The position numbers were made by a program, and so were the translations under genes. This document shows, one piece after another, positions 36,374 to 44,558 of a stretch of 64,000 nt of DNA; position 1 is the first letter of the stretch, and every line of letters starts with the position of its first letter. The stretch is from positions 1-64,000 of the forward strand of contig JACQZF010000029.1 in NCBI GenBank assembly GCA_016213945.1, given 5' to 3'. The notes under the pieces were generated by a model. The model was not told where the DNA came from and searched no databases. It saw nothing but the letters and a program-made list of their open reading frames with translations. This DNA is from Nitrospirota bacterium. GTDB lineage: Bacteria > Nitrospirota > Thermodesulfovibrionia > UBA6902.

Positions 36374-37101
36374 TGTTCCTTTAAAAATTTAATCCAATCA
36401 TCCATACCTTCTCCGGTTTTTGATGACAATTCAATAGTTGCCAGAGAAGGGTTCAGGGACAGCGCGTCTTTTTTGATCTTCTGCATATCAAAATCAAAAT
36501 ATTGCACGAGATCGGTCTTTGAGATGATAAGCAGATGTGCGGTCTTGATGGCCTTCGGGTATTTTAAAGGCTTGTCATGCCCTTCGGGAACTGATATGAG
36601 CACAACCCTTAAATGCTCGCCGAGGTCAAAGAATGAAGGGCACACAAGATTGCCCACGTTTTCTATGAAGAGGACATCAAGCCTCTTGCCGTTTAAACTA
36701 TGCTCCAGTGAATGGAACCCTTTGTGAACAAGAATGGAATCCAGATGACACGCGCCTCCGGTTGTAAGCTGTACGGCGGGGACGCCTTTTTTCCTGATCC
36801 TCTCGGCATCGAGGTCTGTCTCGATGTCGCCTTCGAGCACGCCGATATTGATCTCGCCTTTCAGCGCGTCAATGGTCTTTTCAAGCAGCGTGGTCTTGCC
36901 GGAGCCGGGGGAGCTTATGATGTTAATTGCGAAGATCCCGTCTTCGTCAAAGTGCCTTCTGTTTCCAGCGGCAGCATCTTCGTTTGCTTTGAGAAGGCTC
37001 TGATTCACGTCTATAACTTTAACCTCTTTTTGTCCCCCATTTTCAAGGGGGGAAACAGGGGGGTGTTGATGCTCATGACCGCATCCGCACACGTCACACA
37101 T
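36355..37101 (-). CDS. hypB: Hydrogenase nickel incorporation GTPase HypB, with repeat insert
   Basis: 248 aa. N-terminal metal-binding MCDVCGCGHEH (CxxCGC motif), SIMIBI GTPase core with P-loop SSPGSGKTTLLEKT, ENVGNLVCPSFFDLGE and ISKTDL. It delivers nickel with HypA. Residues about 12-24 (HPPVSPLENGGQKE) come from a G-run palindromic repeat (37033-37062) lying in the flexible linker between the cysteine motif and the GTPase core. The C-terminal five residues lie in a family C repeat. 8-bp overlap with hypA. Confidence 0.95.
   Translation of the reverse strand: MCDVCGCGHEHQHPPVSPLENGGQKEVKVIDVNQSLLKANEDAAAGNRRHFDEDGIFAINIISSPGSGKTTLLEKTIDALKGEINIGVLEGDIETDLDAERIRKKGVPAVQLTTGGACHLDSILVHKGFHSLEHSLNGKRLDVLFIENVGNLVCPSFFDLGEHLRVVLISVPEGHDKPLKYPKAIKTAHLLIISKTDLVQYFDFDMQKIKKDALSLNPSLATIELSSKTGEGMDDWIKFLKEHLISHE
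37033..37062. repeat. G-run repeat family E fragment inside hypB
   Basis: GTCCCCCATTTTCAAGGGGG and the following AAACAGGGGGG give PPVSPLENGG on the minus strand, a shorter version of the insert in the glycosyltransferase and barrel protein. Confidence 0.65.
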
Positions 37102-37462
37102 GGGATTCCTCCTCGGTCTCTATTTCCACGTTTTCAATATGCATCTCTTCTCCTGACAAAAGTTTCAGGCTGTATGATTCACAAAACGGGCATGTTTGAA
37201 AGGAAAGATTGTCTGTCTCAAAAGTTTTCTTGCAAGTATTGCATTCATAAACCAAAGGGACTTCTTCAATGGAAATTGCGGCGGAAGACATGAGTGGATG
37301 CTCAAGCTTTACGGCGTCAAAGGCGAATATCAGCGAATCAGCAACAATGCCGGACATCTTCCCGATCTTTAATTTCACGCCAGTGACCTTCGTTGCATTA
37401 TTTTCGAGTGCTATCCTCGTAAGCTCCTTAACCATCCCGATGGCTATTGATACTTCGTGCAC
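37094..37462 (-). CDS. hypA: Hydrogenase nickel incorporation protein HypA
   Basis: 122 aa from a GTG at 37462, chosen because GAGGAGG lies 7 bp upstream and the protein then begins with the conserved (M)HEVSIAIG, whose His2 binds nickel. The zinc site is in ECNTCKKTF and CPFCES. Partner of HypB. It overlaps the end of hypC by 35 bp. Confidence 0.93.
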   Translation of the reverse strand: MHEVSIAIGMVKELTRIALENNATKVTGVKLKIGKMSGIVADSLIFAFDAVKLEHPLMSSAAISIEEVPLVYECNTCKKTFETDNLSFQTCPFCESYSLKLLSGEEMHIENVEIETEEESHV

Positions 37463-37700
37463 CTTCGTCCTCCTCATCCATGACGCGGAGGACTTCATCC
37501 AGCGCCTCCCATATTTCGTCAGCAAGCTGTTTGTCCACCTTTTCTATGGCAAACCCGACATGCACAATGACATGGTCGCCGATCCTGATCTGGTCCTCCG
37601 GTAAAAGCTGAAGCCCTATTTCCCTTTTCACGCCTTTGGCTTCCGCTACTCCTGAAGGATAATGAATTTCAACAATCTGCATCGGGACACCGACACACAT
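37428..37700 (-). CDS. hypC: Hydrogenase maturation chaperone HypC
   Basis: 90 aa. Starts MCVGVPMQI; Cys2 carries the Fe(CN)2CO group, and the family signature MCxGxP is intact. Forms a complex with HypD. First gene of the cluster. GGAGG precedes the ATG (GGAGGCGTT). Confidence 0.95.
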   Translation of the reverse strand: MCVGVPMQIVEIHYPSGVAEAKGVKREIGLQLLPEDQIRIGDHVIVHVGFAIEKVDKQLADEIWEALDEVLRVMDEEDEGARSINSHRDG

Positions 37701-37742
37701 AACGCCTCCGTTTGTATCAGTTTACCACACCGTTGTTACAAA

Positions 37743-37815
37743 GTAACGGGTAACGCGTGACGAGTAACGCGTGAAAAATCTCATCCGGTTCCCGTCACTC
37801 GTTACTCGTCACTTA
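37743..37815. repeat. Palindromic repeat family G (copy 2)
   Basis: GTGACGAGTAACG (37757-37769) and CGTTACTCGTCAC (37800-37812) are a perfect 13-bp inverted repeat. It overlaps the stop of the broken phosphodiesterase. Related to 26541-26605. Confidence 0.85.
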
Positions 37816-38097
37816 TCACTTAGCGTAACTATCTCAGCCTCTTTGGTATGCGTATCGAATATCATGACCGTTGCTGAATTACCGAAGCCGTGGGCTGTTC
37901 CGGGATTGAGAGCCAAGGTGTTCCCCGTCTTTTCGTATTCACATTTATGCGTGTGCCCGTAGATGACAACATCATATTTGCCGCATTGGATCAAGGCGTC
38001 TTTCATCTGTAACTCCGTCCCGTGGTAACAGGCAAACTTCAGATTTTTTAATGTTCTCAATATGGTCATGCGAATCCGAGATGATGCCGATTTTCAT
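37809..38097 (-). pseudogene. YfcE-type metallophosphoesterase with internal deletion
   Basis: From ATG 38097 one frame begins MKIGIISDSHDHIENIKKS, the correct metal-binding start of the YfcE/MJ0936 family. A different frame then continues with KFACYHGTELQ, VVIYGHTHK and LNPGTAHG, the family's C-terminal half. About 70 residues that should carry the HCGD and GNND motifs are absent. So a deletion joined the two ends out of frame, and the gene is dead. Confidence 0.85.
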
Positions 38098-38107
38098 TTT
38101 GTCTCCG

Positions 38108-38704
38108 TTACTCGAACATCAACGCCTTTTTGACTTTCTTCATGTCAGCCTTCCCGTTCAGCATCTCAAGAAGCTTGAATGCAACATCAATTGAGGTGTC
38201 GGGTCCCCTGTTGGTGATCACCCTGCCGGAGACGACGATCCTTTTATTAACCGGAATTGCTCCGCAGTCGCGGAGGATTTGCAGGTTGTCATGCCGCTTG
38301 CTCGCGGTGTAAGTCGTGGCCTTCCTGCCTTTGAGAATTCCGGATTTCGCGGCGGGGAGGGCTCCTACACACATACAAACAATAATGCCGCCGCTTGAGT
38401 AAACCTTCTTTATCAATGAAAGCACTTCCTCTTTGAATACCTCGGTCCATCCGCTGTCATTGAATCCGCCCGGGATAACAAGCGCGCTATATTCCTTCGC
38501 ATTTACATCCTTAAGCAGCATGTGGGTTTTAATTATGAGATTGTGTTTGGATGGGACGGTCCGTTTAAAACCGGATATAACCACATCGACAGGCGTTACT
38601 TCCTTTAACACCCTCGTCCAGCCGAGGATATCCGTAAAGGCCGCAACCTCGATGTCTTCAAATCCCCGTGGAAGAAAGAGAAGGACCTTCTTGTTGATTC
38701 CCAT
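38108..38704 (-). CDS. DJ-1/PfpI family protein
   Basis: 198 aa with the DJ-1 fold: N-terminal LLFLPRGFEDIEVAAFTDIL (with the acidic residue near the nucleophile), ALVIPGGF, and the nucleophile elbow IVCMCVGALPAAKSGIL where the second Cys is the likely catalytic residue, then TNRGPDTSIDVAFKLLEM. Members act as chaperones, deglycases or 4-methyl-5(beta-hydroxyethyl)thiazole-type ThiJ proteins; the exact role is not clear. Just upstream of the broken phosphodiesterase. Confidence 0.85.
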   Translation of the reverse strand: MGINKKVLLFLPRGFEDIEVAAFTDILGWTRVLKEVTPVDVVISGFKRTVPSKHNLIIKTHMLLKDVNAKEYSALVIPGGFNDSGWTEVFKEEVLSLIKKVYSSGGIIVCMCVGALPAAKSGILKGRKATTYTASKRHDNLQILRDCGAIPVNKRIVVSGRVITNRGPDTSIDVAFKLLEMLNGKADMKKVKKALMFE

Positions 38705-38738
38705 AGTTGTCCTGATTATGTCGCTATTATGTCTACAG

Positions 38739-40091
38739 TTAATTTTTTTGTTTTTTTGATAGCTTTAATTTTTTATCCAGGCTACTAACAGGAACATAAT
38801 AAAATGTTCGTCCCTTCTTAAATTTTTCCAGTAACCCTTTTTTATCAAGCCGGAGAAGATCTGCCCGTGCTGTTTCGTATGTAATTGCACAGGTATTCAT
38901 ATGAGATTCGATTGTATACATTACATCTGCGTGTGTTAATGCATGATATAGAAGCGCGGATTGCCTGTCATTTAACCCTGGGTAGCGGATTAAAGAAGTT
39001 GTCACTTCTTTAATCTCTGTTGTTTTCTTAGCTAAATACTTCCTTAATTCTTCGATAGCTAAACGTATTGCACGAAGATGAAAAGATAAGAAATATGTAA
39101 TATCCTGTTCATCTTTTTCAGAATAAAGAAAAGCCCTGTAATATTGAGAAGGGGCTTTTTTAATAACTCTTGATATTGAGAGATATTCTGTTAACCAATA
39201 TCCACTTTTCAACATATACCAATAGAACAATGCTCTGGCAGTTCTTCCATTTCCGTCCACAAATGGATGGTCATAAGCTAACCAAAAGTGTAAAATTATA
39301 GCCCTTACTACAGGATGAGTAAATTCATTCTCATTGTTCTCGTTCGCAAACTGGCAGAGAAGTTTTATCCTTTCCGGCAGTTCATGCGCTGGCGGAGGAG
39401 TATGTAACAATTCACCACCGGGATTTACTACCTCTATAGGCTCATCTTCTTTTCTAAATCTCCCCGATGTGTTTGGGTCATCCAGCGTATTTTGTGTCAG
39501 AGATGCCTGTAGTGCTTTCAGGACATCAGGCGACAATGGTTCAGCTATAATATTCTTGATATTTTTTATTGTGACATAGTTGTTATAAATCATTTGTTCT
39601 GCATGGTTCGTGGGTTTTCTTCCAAATCTCAACATTTCCTTGGCTACTTTTCTTGTCGTAGCCGCACCTTCCAATTGGCTTGAGGCAATAGCTTCTTCCA
39701 TAAGAGAACTTATCAAAAAGCGTTCTTTTTCTTTTGCATGAACATGAGGACTATCTACTAAAATTTCTCCAGCAGCATGTTGATCCAGGTAGTGTAATTC
39801 TTTAAATAATGAATCAGGTAGCCAATAACCAAATTCTTTGCTTTGAGTATCCGTTAAGGGAATTTTCTTCTTATGACTATTGCGTGTTGCCCGTAAAAGA
39901 GACCATGCAACCTCCATAGAGGTTAAATTTAAATTGTAAATATGTTTAAATTTATCCCAATATATATATCCTCTATTGCATTTATTAATAAATGCAATAA
40001 AATCCTGGTTAGATGAAATATTAATAAATTCTTCGACGTTTTCTTTCTTTAATACCGCCTTCCAATCAGGCGGACTCTCTATCATTTTCAT
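38739..40091 (-). CDS. Fic family protein, class II, with C-terminal winged helix
   Basis: About 450 aa from ATG 40091, chosen because AGAGAGG lies just upstream; a TTG seven codons earlier is possible. Fic core HPFVDGNGRTARALFYW transfers AMP or another nucleotide phosphate to a target protein. The self-inhibiting motif SSQLEGA lies N-terminal of the core (about 127-133), so it is class II and can be autoregulated. The C-terminus (LNDRQSALLYHALTHADVMY to GLLEKFKKGRTFYYVPVS) is a winged-helix DNA-binding domain. A pair of 36-bp repeats precedes it. Target unknown. Confidence 0.92.
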   Translation of the reverse strand: MKMIESPPDWKAVLKKENVEEFINISSNQDFIAFINKCNRGYIYWDKFKHIYNLNLTSMEVAWSLLRATRNSHKKKIPLTDTQSKEFGYWLPDSLFKELHYLDQHAAGEILVDSPHVHAKEKERFLISSLMEEAIASSQLEGAATTRKVAKEMLRFGRKPTNHAEQMIYNNYVTIKNIKNIIAEPLSPDVLKALQASLTQNTLDDPNTSGRFRKEDEPIEVVNPGGELLHTPPPAHELPERIKLLCQFANENNENEFTHPVVRAIILHFWLAYDHPFVDGNGRTARALFYWYMLKSGYWLTEYLSISRVIKKAPSQYYRAFLYSEKDEQDITYFLSFHLRAIRLAIEELRKYLAKKTTEIKEVTTSLIRYPGLNDRQSALLYHALTHADVMYTIESHMNTCAITYETARADLLRLDKKGLLEKFKKGRTFYYVPVSSLDKKLKLSKKQKN

Positions 40092-40114
40092 ATAAGCCTC
40101 TCTACTTTCCAAGC

Positions 40115-40204
40115 AAATACTAATTCTGTATAAATTAGTATATATTAGTAGTTAACAGGCGTCAAGCTAAATACTAATTGGGTATAGATTAGTATTTATT
40201 AGTA
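40115..40204. promoter_or_regulatory. Two 36-bp direct repeats upstream of fic, likely operator
   Basis: Copies at 40115-40150 and 40169-40204 differ at 4 of 36 positions and start 54 bp apart, close to five helical turns. Each contains ACTAAT and ATTAGT words arranged as inverted repeats (AAATACTAATT, ATTAGTAT, TATTAGTA). They lie 24-113 bp before the fic ATG at 40091. The winged helix of the Fic protein is a natural candidate to bind them. Confidence 0.75.
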
Positions 40205-40278
40205 TTTACAGGGGATTATATTTTGTTATTAAGAAGTTATAATTGTTAAGAGAAACCAGTAGCATGTCAGGGACTATT

Positions 40279-41565
40279 TCAAAACTTATAGATCACCATC
40301 CCGGTCAAAAGCTTCGGGTAGAAATAAGTCGACTTCGGCGGCATTCTTTCACCCGCGATAGCGACTTCCTTGACGTCATGAATTCTTGTTGGATTCAGAA
40401 AAAAAACCGCCTCGAACGAACCCTTCCTGGCCCTTTCCAGCGCGACAGCAGCGTCCATTTCATATTCATAATGCTCTATCTTTAACAGCTTCTCAAATAC
40501 CAGCTTGTGAAGCACCGTCACATCAAGATTTTTCAAACACTCCGGCATGTCCAATTCGATTTTTGAACCGCTTGTCGAAAGAGTGTAATAGTTATTTGTG
40601 TTGGTAAGGAACATCCCGAAGGAATGCGCCTTATTTCGCATGGCCTCAAACATCTGCTGACGCGCCTGCTGCTCCGGTACGCCGGGCGCGCTCATTTTCT
40701 GTATGTCGAAATATTTTTTCAGGGTCTCTTTTATGTTGATGTTTGAATCCACCTCAACGATCCTGTGTGTTGGCAGGAGGGTCAGGCCGTCGTCTTCTAT
40801 GTTGGCAAGAAACATCAGGGTATAATTATACGGTTCCTCTCCAGTCTGAATGAGCCCTTTTTCTTCCATCTCTTTCTTGAACTTGAGAGATGTCTCATAA
40901 CGGTGATGCCCGTCGGCGATGAAAATGTCCTTGTCAGCCATCTCTTTTTTGATCGTATCGATTGCGACATTGTCATTTATGCGCCATAGCCTGTGAATGA
41001 AACCGTCTCCGTTCTTTGCCTCTATAAAAGGTTTCTCCGCGGAAATGTTTTCAAGAATGGAAGAAGTCCTCTTCTCCTTACTGCTGTAAAGTGAAAAAAT
41101 CGGGCTTGTGTGCGCCTGGCAATATTTAAGAATATTGAGCCTGTCGGATTTCGGCTTTGAATAAGTCATCTCATGCGGATGGATCCTGCCCGTTCCAAGC
41201 TCTTCAATCCTTACAGCGCCGAGAAAGCCCCGTGCCTTTAAAATCTCCCCTTCCCCTCCTTTGGGTGAGGGGAGGTTATAACTAATTTCATAACAATAAA
41301 ATGCCGGCTCCGCGTCCCGGTTTAACACTCCCTCATCCAGCCAGTCAGAAATAAAATTTGCCGCCCTTGTGTAACGGTTTTCATTTTCATTGTCATCATC
41401 GCTGTCCTTGCCGAAATCAATGCGGATGATATTGTGTGGGCTTTTTCTATAAAGCGTTTCCTTGAATTCAGGCGTAACAATATCATACGGCGGCGCCATC
41501 GTTACATTGGCGTCCACCTTCTGCGGATTATACAAAACACCTTTAAACGGAATTACCTCTGCCAT
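40279..41565 (-). CDS. DUF1015 family protein with repeat insert
   Basis: About 428 aa (ATG 41565, or TTG five codons upstream). Typical DUF1015 landmarks: MAEVIPFKGVLYNPQKVD, APPYDIVTPE, HPHEMTYSKPKSDRLNILK, SPIFSLYSS, IADGHHRYETSLKFKKEME. Function of the family is not established; it is often annotated as a putative kinase or hydrolase. A 13-residue segment (NLPSPKGGEGEIL) between the strand ISY and KARGFLGAV is encoded by a G-run repeat at 41240-41278, in frame. Confidence 0.85.
   Translation of the reverse strand: MAEVIPFKGVLYNPQKVDANVTMAPPYDIVTPEFKETLYRKSPHNIIRIDFGKDSDDDNENENRYTRAANFISDWLDEGVLNRDAEPAFYCYEISYNLPSPKGGEGEILKARGFLGAVRIEELGTGRIHPHEMTYSKPKSDRLNILKYCQAHTSPIFSLYSSKEKRTSSILENISAEKPFIEAKNGDGFIHRLWRINDNVAIDTIKKEMADKDIFIADGHHRYETSLKFKKEMEEKGLIQTGEEPYNYTLMFLANIEDDGLTLLPTHRIVEVDSNINIKETLKKYFDIQKMSAPGVPEQQARQQMFEAMRNKAHSFGMFLTNTNNYYTLSTSGSKIELDMPECLKNLDVTVLHKLVFEKLLKIEHYEYEMDAAVALERARKGSFEAVFFLNPTRIHDVKEVAIAGERMPPKSTYFYPKLLTGMVIYKF
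41240..41278. repeat. G-run repeat family E fragment inside DUF1015 gene
   Basis: AAATCTCCCCTTCCCCTCCT and TTGGGTGAGGGGAGG are the two arms. Minus-strand translation is NLPSPKGGEG, a coding motif often produced by this class of repeat. Confidence 0.7.
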
Positions 41566-41591
41566 AATTTTTTTATTCAATGGTAAATTTT

Positions 41592-41696
41592 ATCCGCAGA
41601 TTTCGCAGATTGCACAGATTAAAGAAAAATCTTTTAAATAATCTGTGGGAATCTGAGTAATCTGTGGATTATTTTTTCTTCTTCGTGCCTCTGTGG
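41592..41696. repeat. Palindromic repeat family D (copy 2) with half of a family B element
   Basis: TCCGCAGATTTCGCAGATT and AATCTGAGTAATCTGTGGAT are the arms (41592-41671); then CTTCGTGCCTCTGTGGT at 41678-41694 is one arm of the family B repeat. Lies between apt and the DUF1015 gene. Confidence 0.65.
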
Positions 41697-41718
41697 TAAT
41701 TTATCCATCTAACATATA

Positions 41719-42252
41719 CTAATCTCCCTCAAACTCCGTGAGATAGTAATATTTGTATCCTTTTTCTTTTAATTTTTTCGCTCCGCCGACATCCGGGAGA
41801 TTGACGATAAAAGCCATTTCAACTACAACTCCTCCGAGCTTTTCGATCAGCGCTGCCGCAGCCAATGCAGTGCCTCCTGTTGCGAGGAGATCGTCAACAA
41901 TAAGGACTTTCGCCCCTTTGACCATCGCATCCTTATGAATTTCAATCGTATCAGTCCCGTATTCTAATTGATACTCGTGCCTTATAACCTCAGCGGGCAG
42001 CTTGCCGACTTTCCTGACAGGCACGAAACCTTTTCCAAGGGTGTAAGACAATGCGCCGCCGATAATAAAACCCCTTGCTTCAATGCCGACGATAAGATCG
42101 AAATTAATGTCGCCTTTTATGTATCTCTGTGTGAAGTTGTCAATCACAAGCCTGAAACCCACCGGGTCTTTGATAAGGGTAGTGATGTCCCTGAACATAA
42201 TCCCCTTCTTGGGGTGATCGGGAATGGTCCTTATTTTTGATTTGATCGGCAT
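41719..42252 (-). CDS. apt: Adenine phosphoribosyltransferase
   Basis: 177 aa from ATG 42252, chosen because AAGGAG lies 8 bp upstream. Makes AMP from adenine and PRPP. PRPP motif VLIVDDLLATGGTALAAA, FRDITTLIKDP near residue 25, and GIEARGFIIGGALSYTLG. Length typical. mtnP, which releases adenine from methylthioadenosine, lies just upstream on the same strand, so the two steps form a short salvage route. Confidence 0.95.
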   Translation of the reverse strand: MPIKSKIRTIPDHPKKGIMFRDITTLIKDPVGFRLVIDNFTQRYIKGDINFDLIVGIEARGFIIGGALSYTLGKGFVPVRKVGKLPAEVIRHEYQLEYGTDTIEIHKDAMVKGAKVLIVDDLLATGGTALAAAALIEKLGGVVVEMAFIVNLPDVGGAKKLKEKGYKYYYLTEFEGD

Positions 42253-42278
42253 ATCGTTCTCCTTTATAAATTGTTTAG

Positions 42279-42434
42279 TCACGAATCAACACGAATTGTC
42301 ACGAATTAAAATTCATGCTCCTGAATCCTGACCGTCATTCTGGCTTGTCCAGAATCTTTTAAAAGCAGGATTCCCGACAAGCGGGAATGACAGACACTTT
42401 ATAAATATTAGTGTAAATTCGTGTTCACTCGTGG
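42279..42434. repeat. Family C repeat interrupted by a family A repeat
   Basis: TAGTCACGAATCAACACGAATT (42280 on) and GTGTAAATTCGTGTTCACTC (42411 on) are the arms of a family C repeat. The element at 42334-42391 (GTCATTCTGGCTTGTCCAG to GACAAGCGGGAATGAC) between them is a full family A copy, so A lies inside C. Confidence 0.75.
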
Positions 42435-42451
42435 CTGAAAGATTATTCATA

Positions 42452-43213
42452 TTAAATGCAACCATCATCATATTCTTTTATCTTAGGTATCACATCCAGG
42501 AACAATTTGATGACATTGCTGGCATTTTTTTTCATTGTATCAAGGATCATCTCCCAGGTTACAGGCGCCTCTTCCTCGTGCCAGCAGTCATAATCCGTTG
42601 ACATCGCTATCGCGGCGTAGTGCATTTTCTTCTCCCTGGCAAGAACAACTTCGGGGACCGTGCTCATGTTGATCACATCTGCGTTCCAGCTTCTGAACAT
42701 GTGGCTTTCAGCCTTTGTGGAGAAGCGGGGGCCTTCAATTGTGATAACGGTCTTGTTTTTATGAAAAGGCAATCCCATATGATTTGCCGACAGTGAAAGC
42801 AGATCAATAAGATTCTGACAGAACGGCTCAGCCATCGGTGTATGCACGACAACGTCCTCGTCAAAAAATGTAGTCTCTCTCCTCCTCGTGTGGTCAATGA
42901 ACTGGCTGGGGAATACAAGATGTCCCGGCGCTATGTCCTGCCGCAGTGAACCTACAGCGGTCGAGGCAAGGATGTGCGTGCAGCCCTGTTCTTTCAAGGC
43001 ATAAATGTTGGCCCTGAAATTTACCTTGCTCGGATAGATCGAGTGGTTCTTGCCGTGGCGGGCGATGATAACAACGTCCACCCCTTCAATTGAGCCGCAC
43101 GTAAGTACCGACGTAGGTGAGCCGTACGGCGTTTCAACTTCAATCTCCCTTGCGTTTTTGAGGATATTGGGGTCATCAAGTCCCGACCCGCCGATAATTC
43201 CAACCTTAATCAT
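42452..43213 (-). CDS. mtnP: S-methyl-5'-thioadenosine phosphorylase (MtnP) family
   Basis: 253 aa. Purine-nucleoside phosphorylase fold of the MTAP branch: GIIGGSGLDDP at the start, RHGKNHSIYPSKVNFRANIY (phosphate binding), ITIEGPRFSTKAESHMFRSW and MSTDYDCWHEE near the C-terminus. Cleaves methylthioadenosine to adenine and methylthioribose 1-phosphate; some relatives prefer inosine or adenosine. Pairs with apt for adenine salvage. Confidence 0.9.
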   Translation of the reverse strand: MIKVGIIGGSGLDDPNILKNAREIEVETPYGSPTSVLTCGSIEGVDVVIIARHGKNHSIYPSKVNFRANIYALKEQGCTHILASTAVGSLRQDIAPGHLVFPSQFIDHTRRRETTFFDEDVVVHTPMAEPFCQNLIDLLSLSANHMGLPFHKNKTVITIEGPRFSTKAESHMFRSWNADVINMSTVPEVVLAREKKMHYAAIAMSTDYDCWHEEEAPVTWEMILDTMKKNASNVIKLFLDVIPKIKEYDDGCI

Positions 43214-43437
43214 GATTGCTCCTTGAATTTTATTGATATGTCGATTGAAAAAGACTGCCTATGATTATAGACGATTCAATATTTACAACTCAACTTGTTT
43301 AATTTTTCTCCATGATCGTGAATGGGGGGGCCGCCAGCATTTTTTCATATCGGTTTTTTCTTTGTCGGAAAGTTTCGAGCCTTGTCTGAGTTTGTTGCTG
43401 ATTTCAAAGGCGAAGGTTATCCAGGATACGCTAAATT

Positions 43438-44071
43438 TTATTTCGACGGCGGCCAGAGGTTTTCTCTCAGAAGCCTCTTGTCAATAACTTGCTCGGATAC
43501 TTCAAAATACCGTGCGATTGCATGCGCAATATATTCCCGCGCTGATTCTCCGGATGAATCCCATGTATTAAAGCCTGAACTTTCCAACAGTAAGACAGCT
43601 TCATTTAGCTTCTCAACGAGTTTCTCTCTTGGCACAAGCAGCCGTCCTGCAAATTCGTAGGCATGTTGTTCGATCCACGTGTACTGATCATCAGGGATTC
43701 TGTCAAAGAAATCTATCCATTCTTCAAGCGAAGCATATTGGATTTTTGAGAATACATCGGAATGAAGAACGTAATGCCCGATCTCATGAGCAATTGAAAA
43801 TCTTAGCCTGTTCTGTGCCCGGTCACTCAGAAAGTCGTTCTGGTCTACCACTATAGTTTTTAAATTACCAAGCAGGAGAGCATCCACGTCTCCGGCTTCC
43901 CGCAAATTGAAGATTGTGCGGATTTCTATATCAAGACCGAATTCCAGAATGTCGAAGATGTCTATCGGGGATAGTATCTTGGGGCCAGTATCGCATACGG
44001 AGATCATCCGCTGCTTTTCTTATATCTTCAATTTTTATAAACGGGGCTTTAAAGTTTTTGGGATCTAACAC
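43438..44071 (-). pseudogene. ImmA/IrrE-type metallopeptidase gene with frameshift
   Basis: The catalytic part has the zinc motif FSIAHEIGHYVLHSD (HEIGH) and HAYEFAGRLLVPRE with the third ligand region. A GTG at 44071 starts a preceding frame LDPKNFKAPFIKIEDIRKAA, then RYWPQDTIP, which should run on into IDIFDILEF; the switch falls at a GGGG run at 43967-43970, where one extra base shifts frame. Removing it gives one continuous protein of about 210 aa. ImmA proteases cleave XRE repressors, and an XRE gene is immediately upstream. Either a real mutation or a base-calling error. Confidence 0.8.
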
Positions 44072-44077
44072 GGCATA

Positions 44078-44455
44078 TCAACTCTTCTTGATTTTAGCTG
44101 CCAACTTCCTCATTTCTTCTTCTGTCGGTTTTTGACCACGCAACGTCCTGAAAAAGGCAGGAAGCATCCTAACTACTTCAGGGTCCGACATAATGTCTTT
44201 GGGAATAATTCCCCGGTTGGCAGCGGCAAGGTCAAAAAAAGCATACCAGTCATTGCTGCCCTTTGTGATACCAAGGGCTTCTGCATAGCGTTCCAGTATG
44301 TCGGGGTCCTGAGGAGGAGGCATTGCGCCCCGTTCGATCCGGCTGATATTGGCTGGGTCAGCGGATGCTTTGAGACAAAATTCTCTGAGAGTTACTTTCT
44401 TTTTTTTTCGAAGGTGTTTTAAGAAGTCACCAAAAGACTTAAATTCGTTGCTCAT
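44078..44455 (-). CDS. XRE-family transcriptional regulator
   Basis: 125 aa. The N-terminal helix-turn-helix FGDFLKHLRKKKKVTLREFC to ASADPANISRIERGAMPPPQ is followed by a helical C-terminal region. Probably represses its own operon until the ImmA-like protease coded just downstream (6 bp on) removes it. It lies 104 bp downstream of the TIR gene on the same strand and may share its transcript or start its own. Confidence 0.85.
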   Translation of the reverse strand: MSNEFKSFGDFLKHLRKKKKVTLREFCLKASADPANISRIERGAMPPPQDPDILERYAEALGITKGSNDWYAFFDLAAANRGIIPKDIMSDPEVVRMLPAFFRTLRGQKPTEEEMRKLAAKIKKS

Positions 44456-44558
44456 ACTCGCCCCTCCGTTAATTTGTGCTTGTTGTACAATTATTACAAA
44501 TTAATCAGGGTAAAGTCAATGATTGGTGAGTGTGCCACCATAGAAGTTTTCCAGACGA

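Noticed and set aside
43233-43437. Further coding sequence downstream of the ImmA-like gene
   Set aside because: One minus frame is open for about 55 codons but has no start codon and no recognisable motif, likely a remnant.
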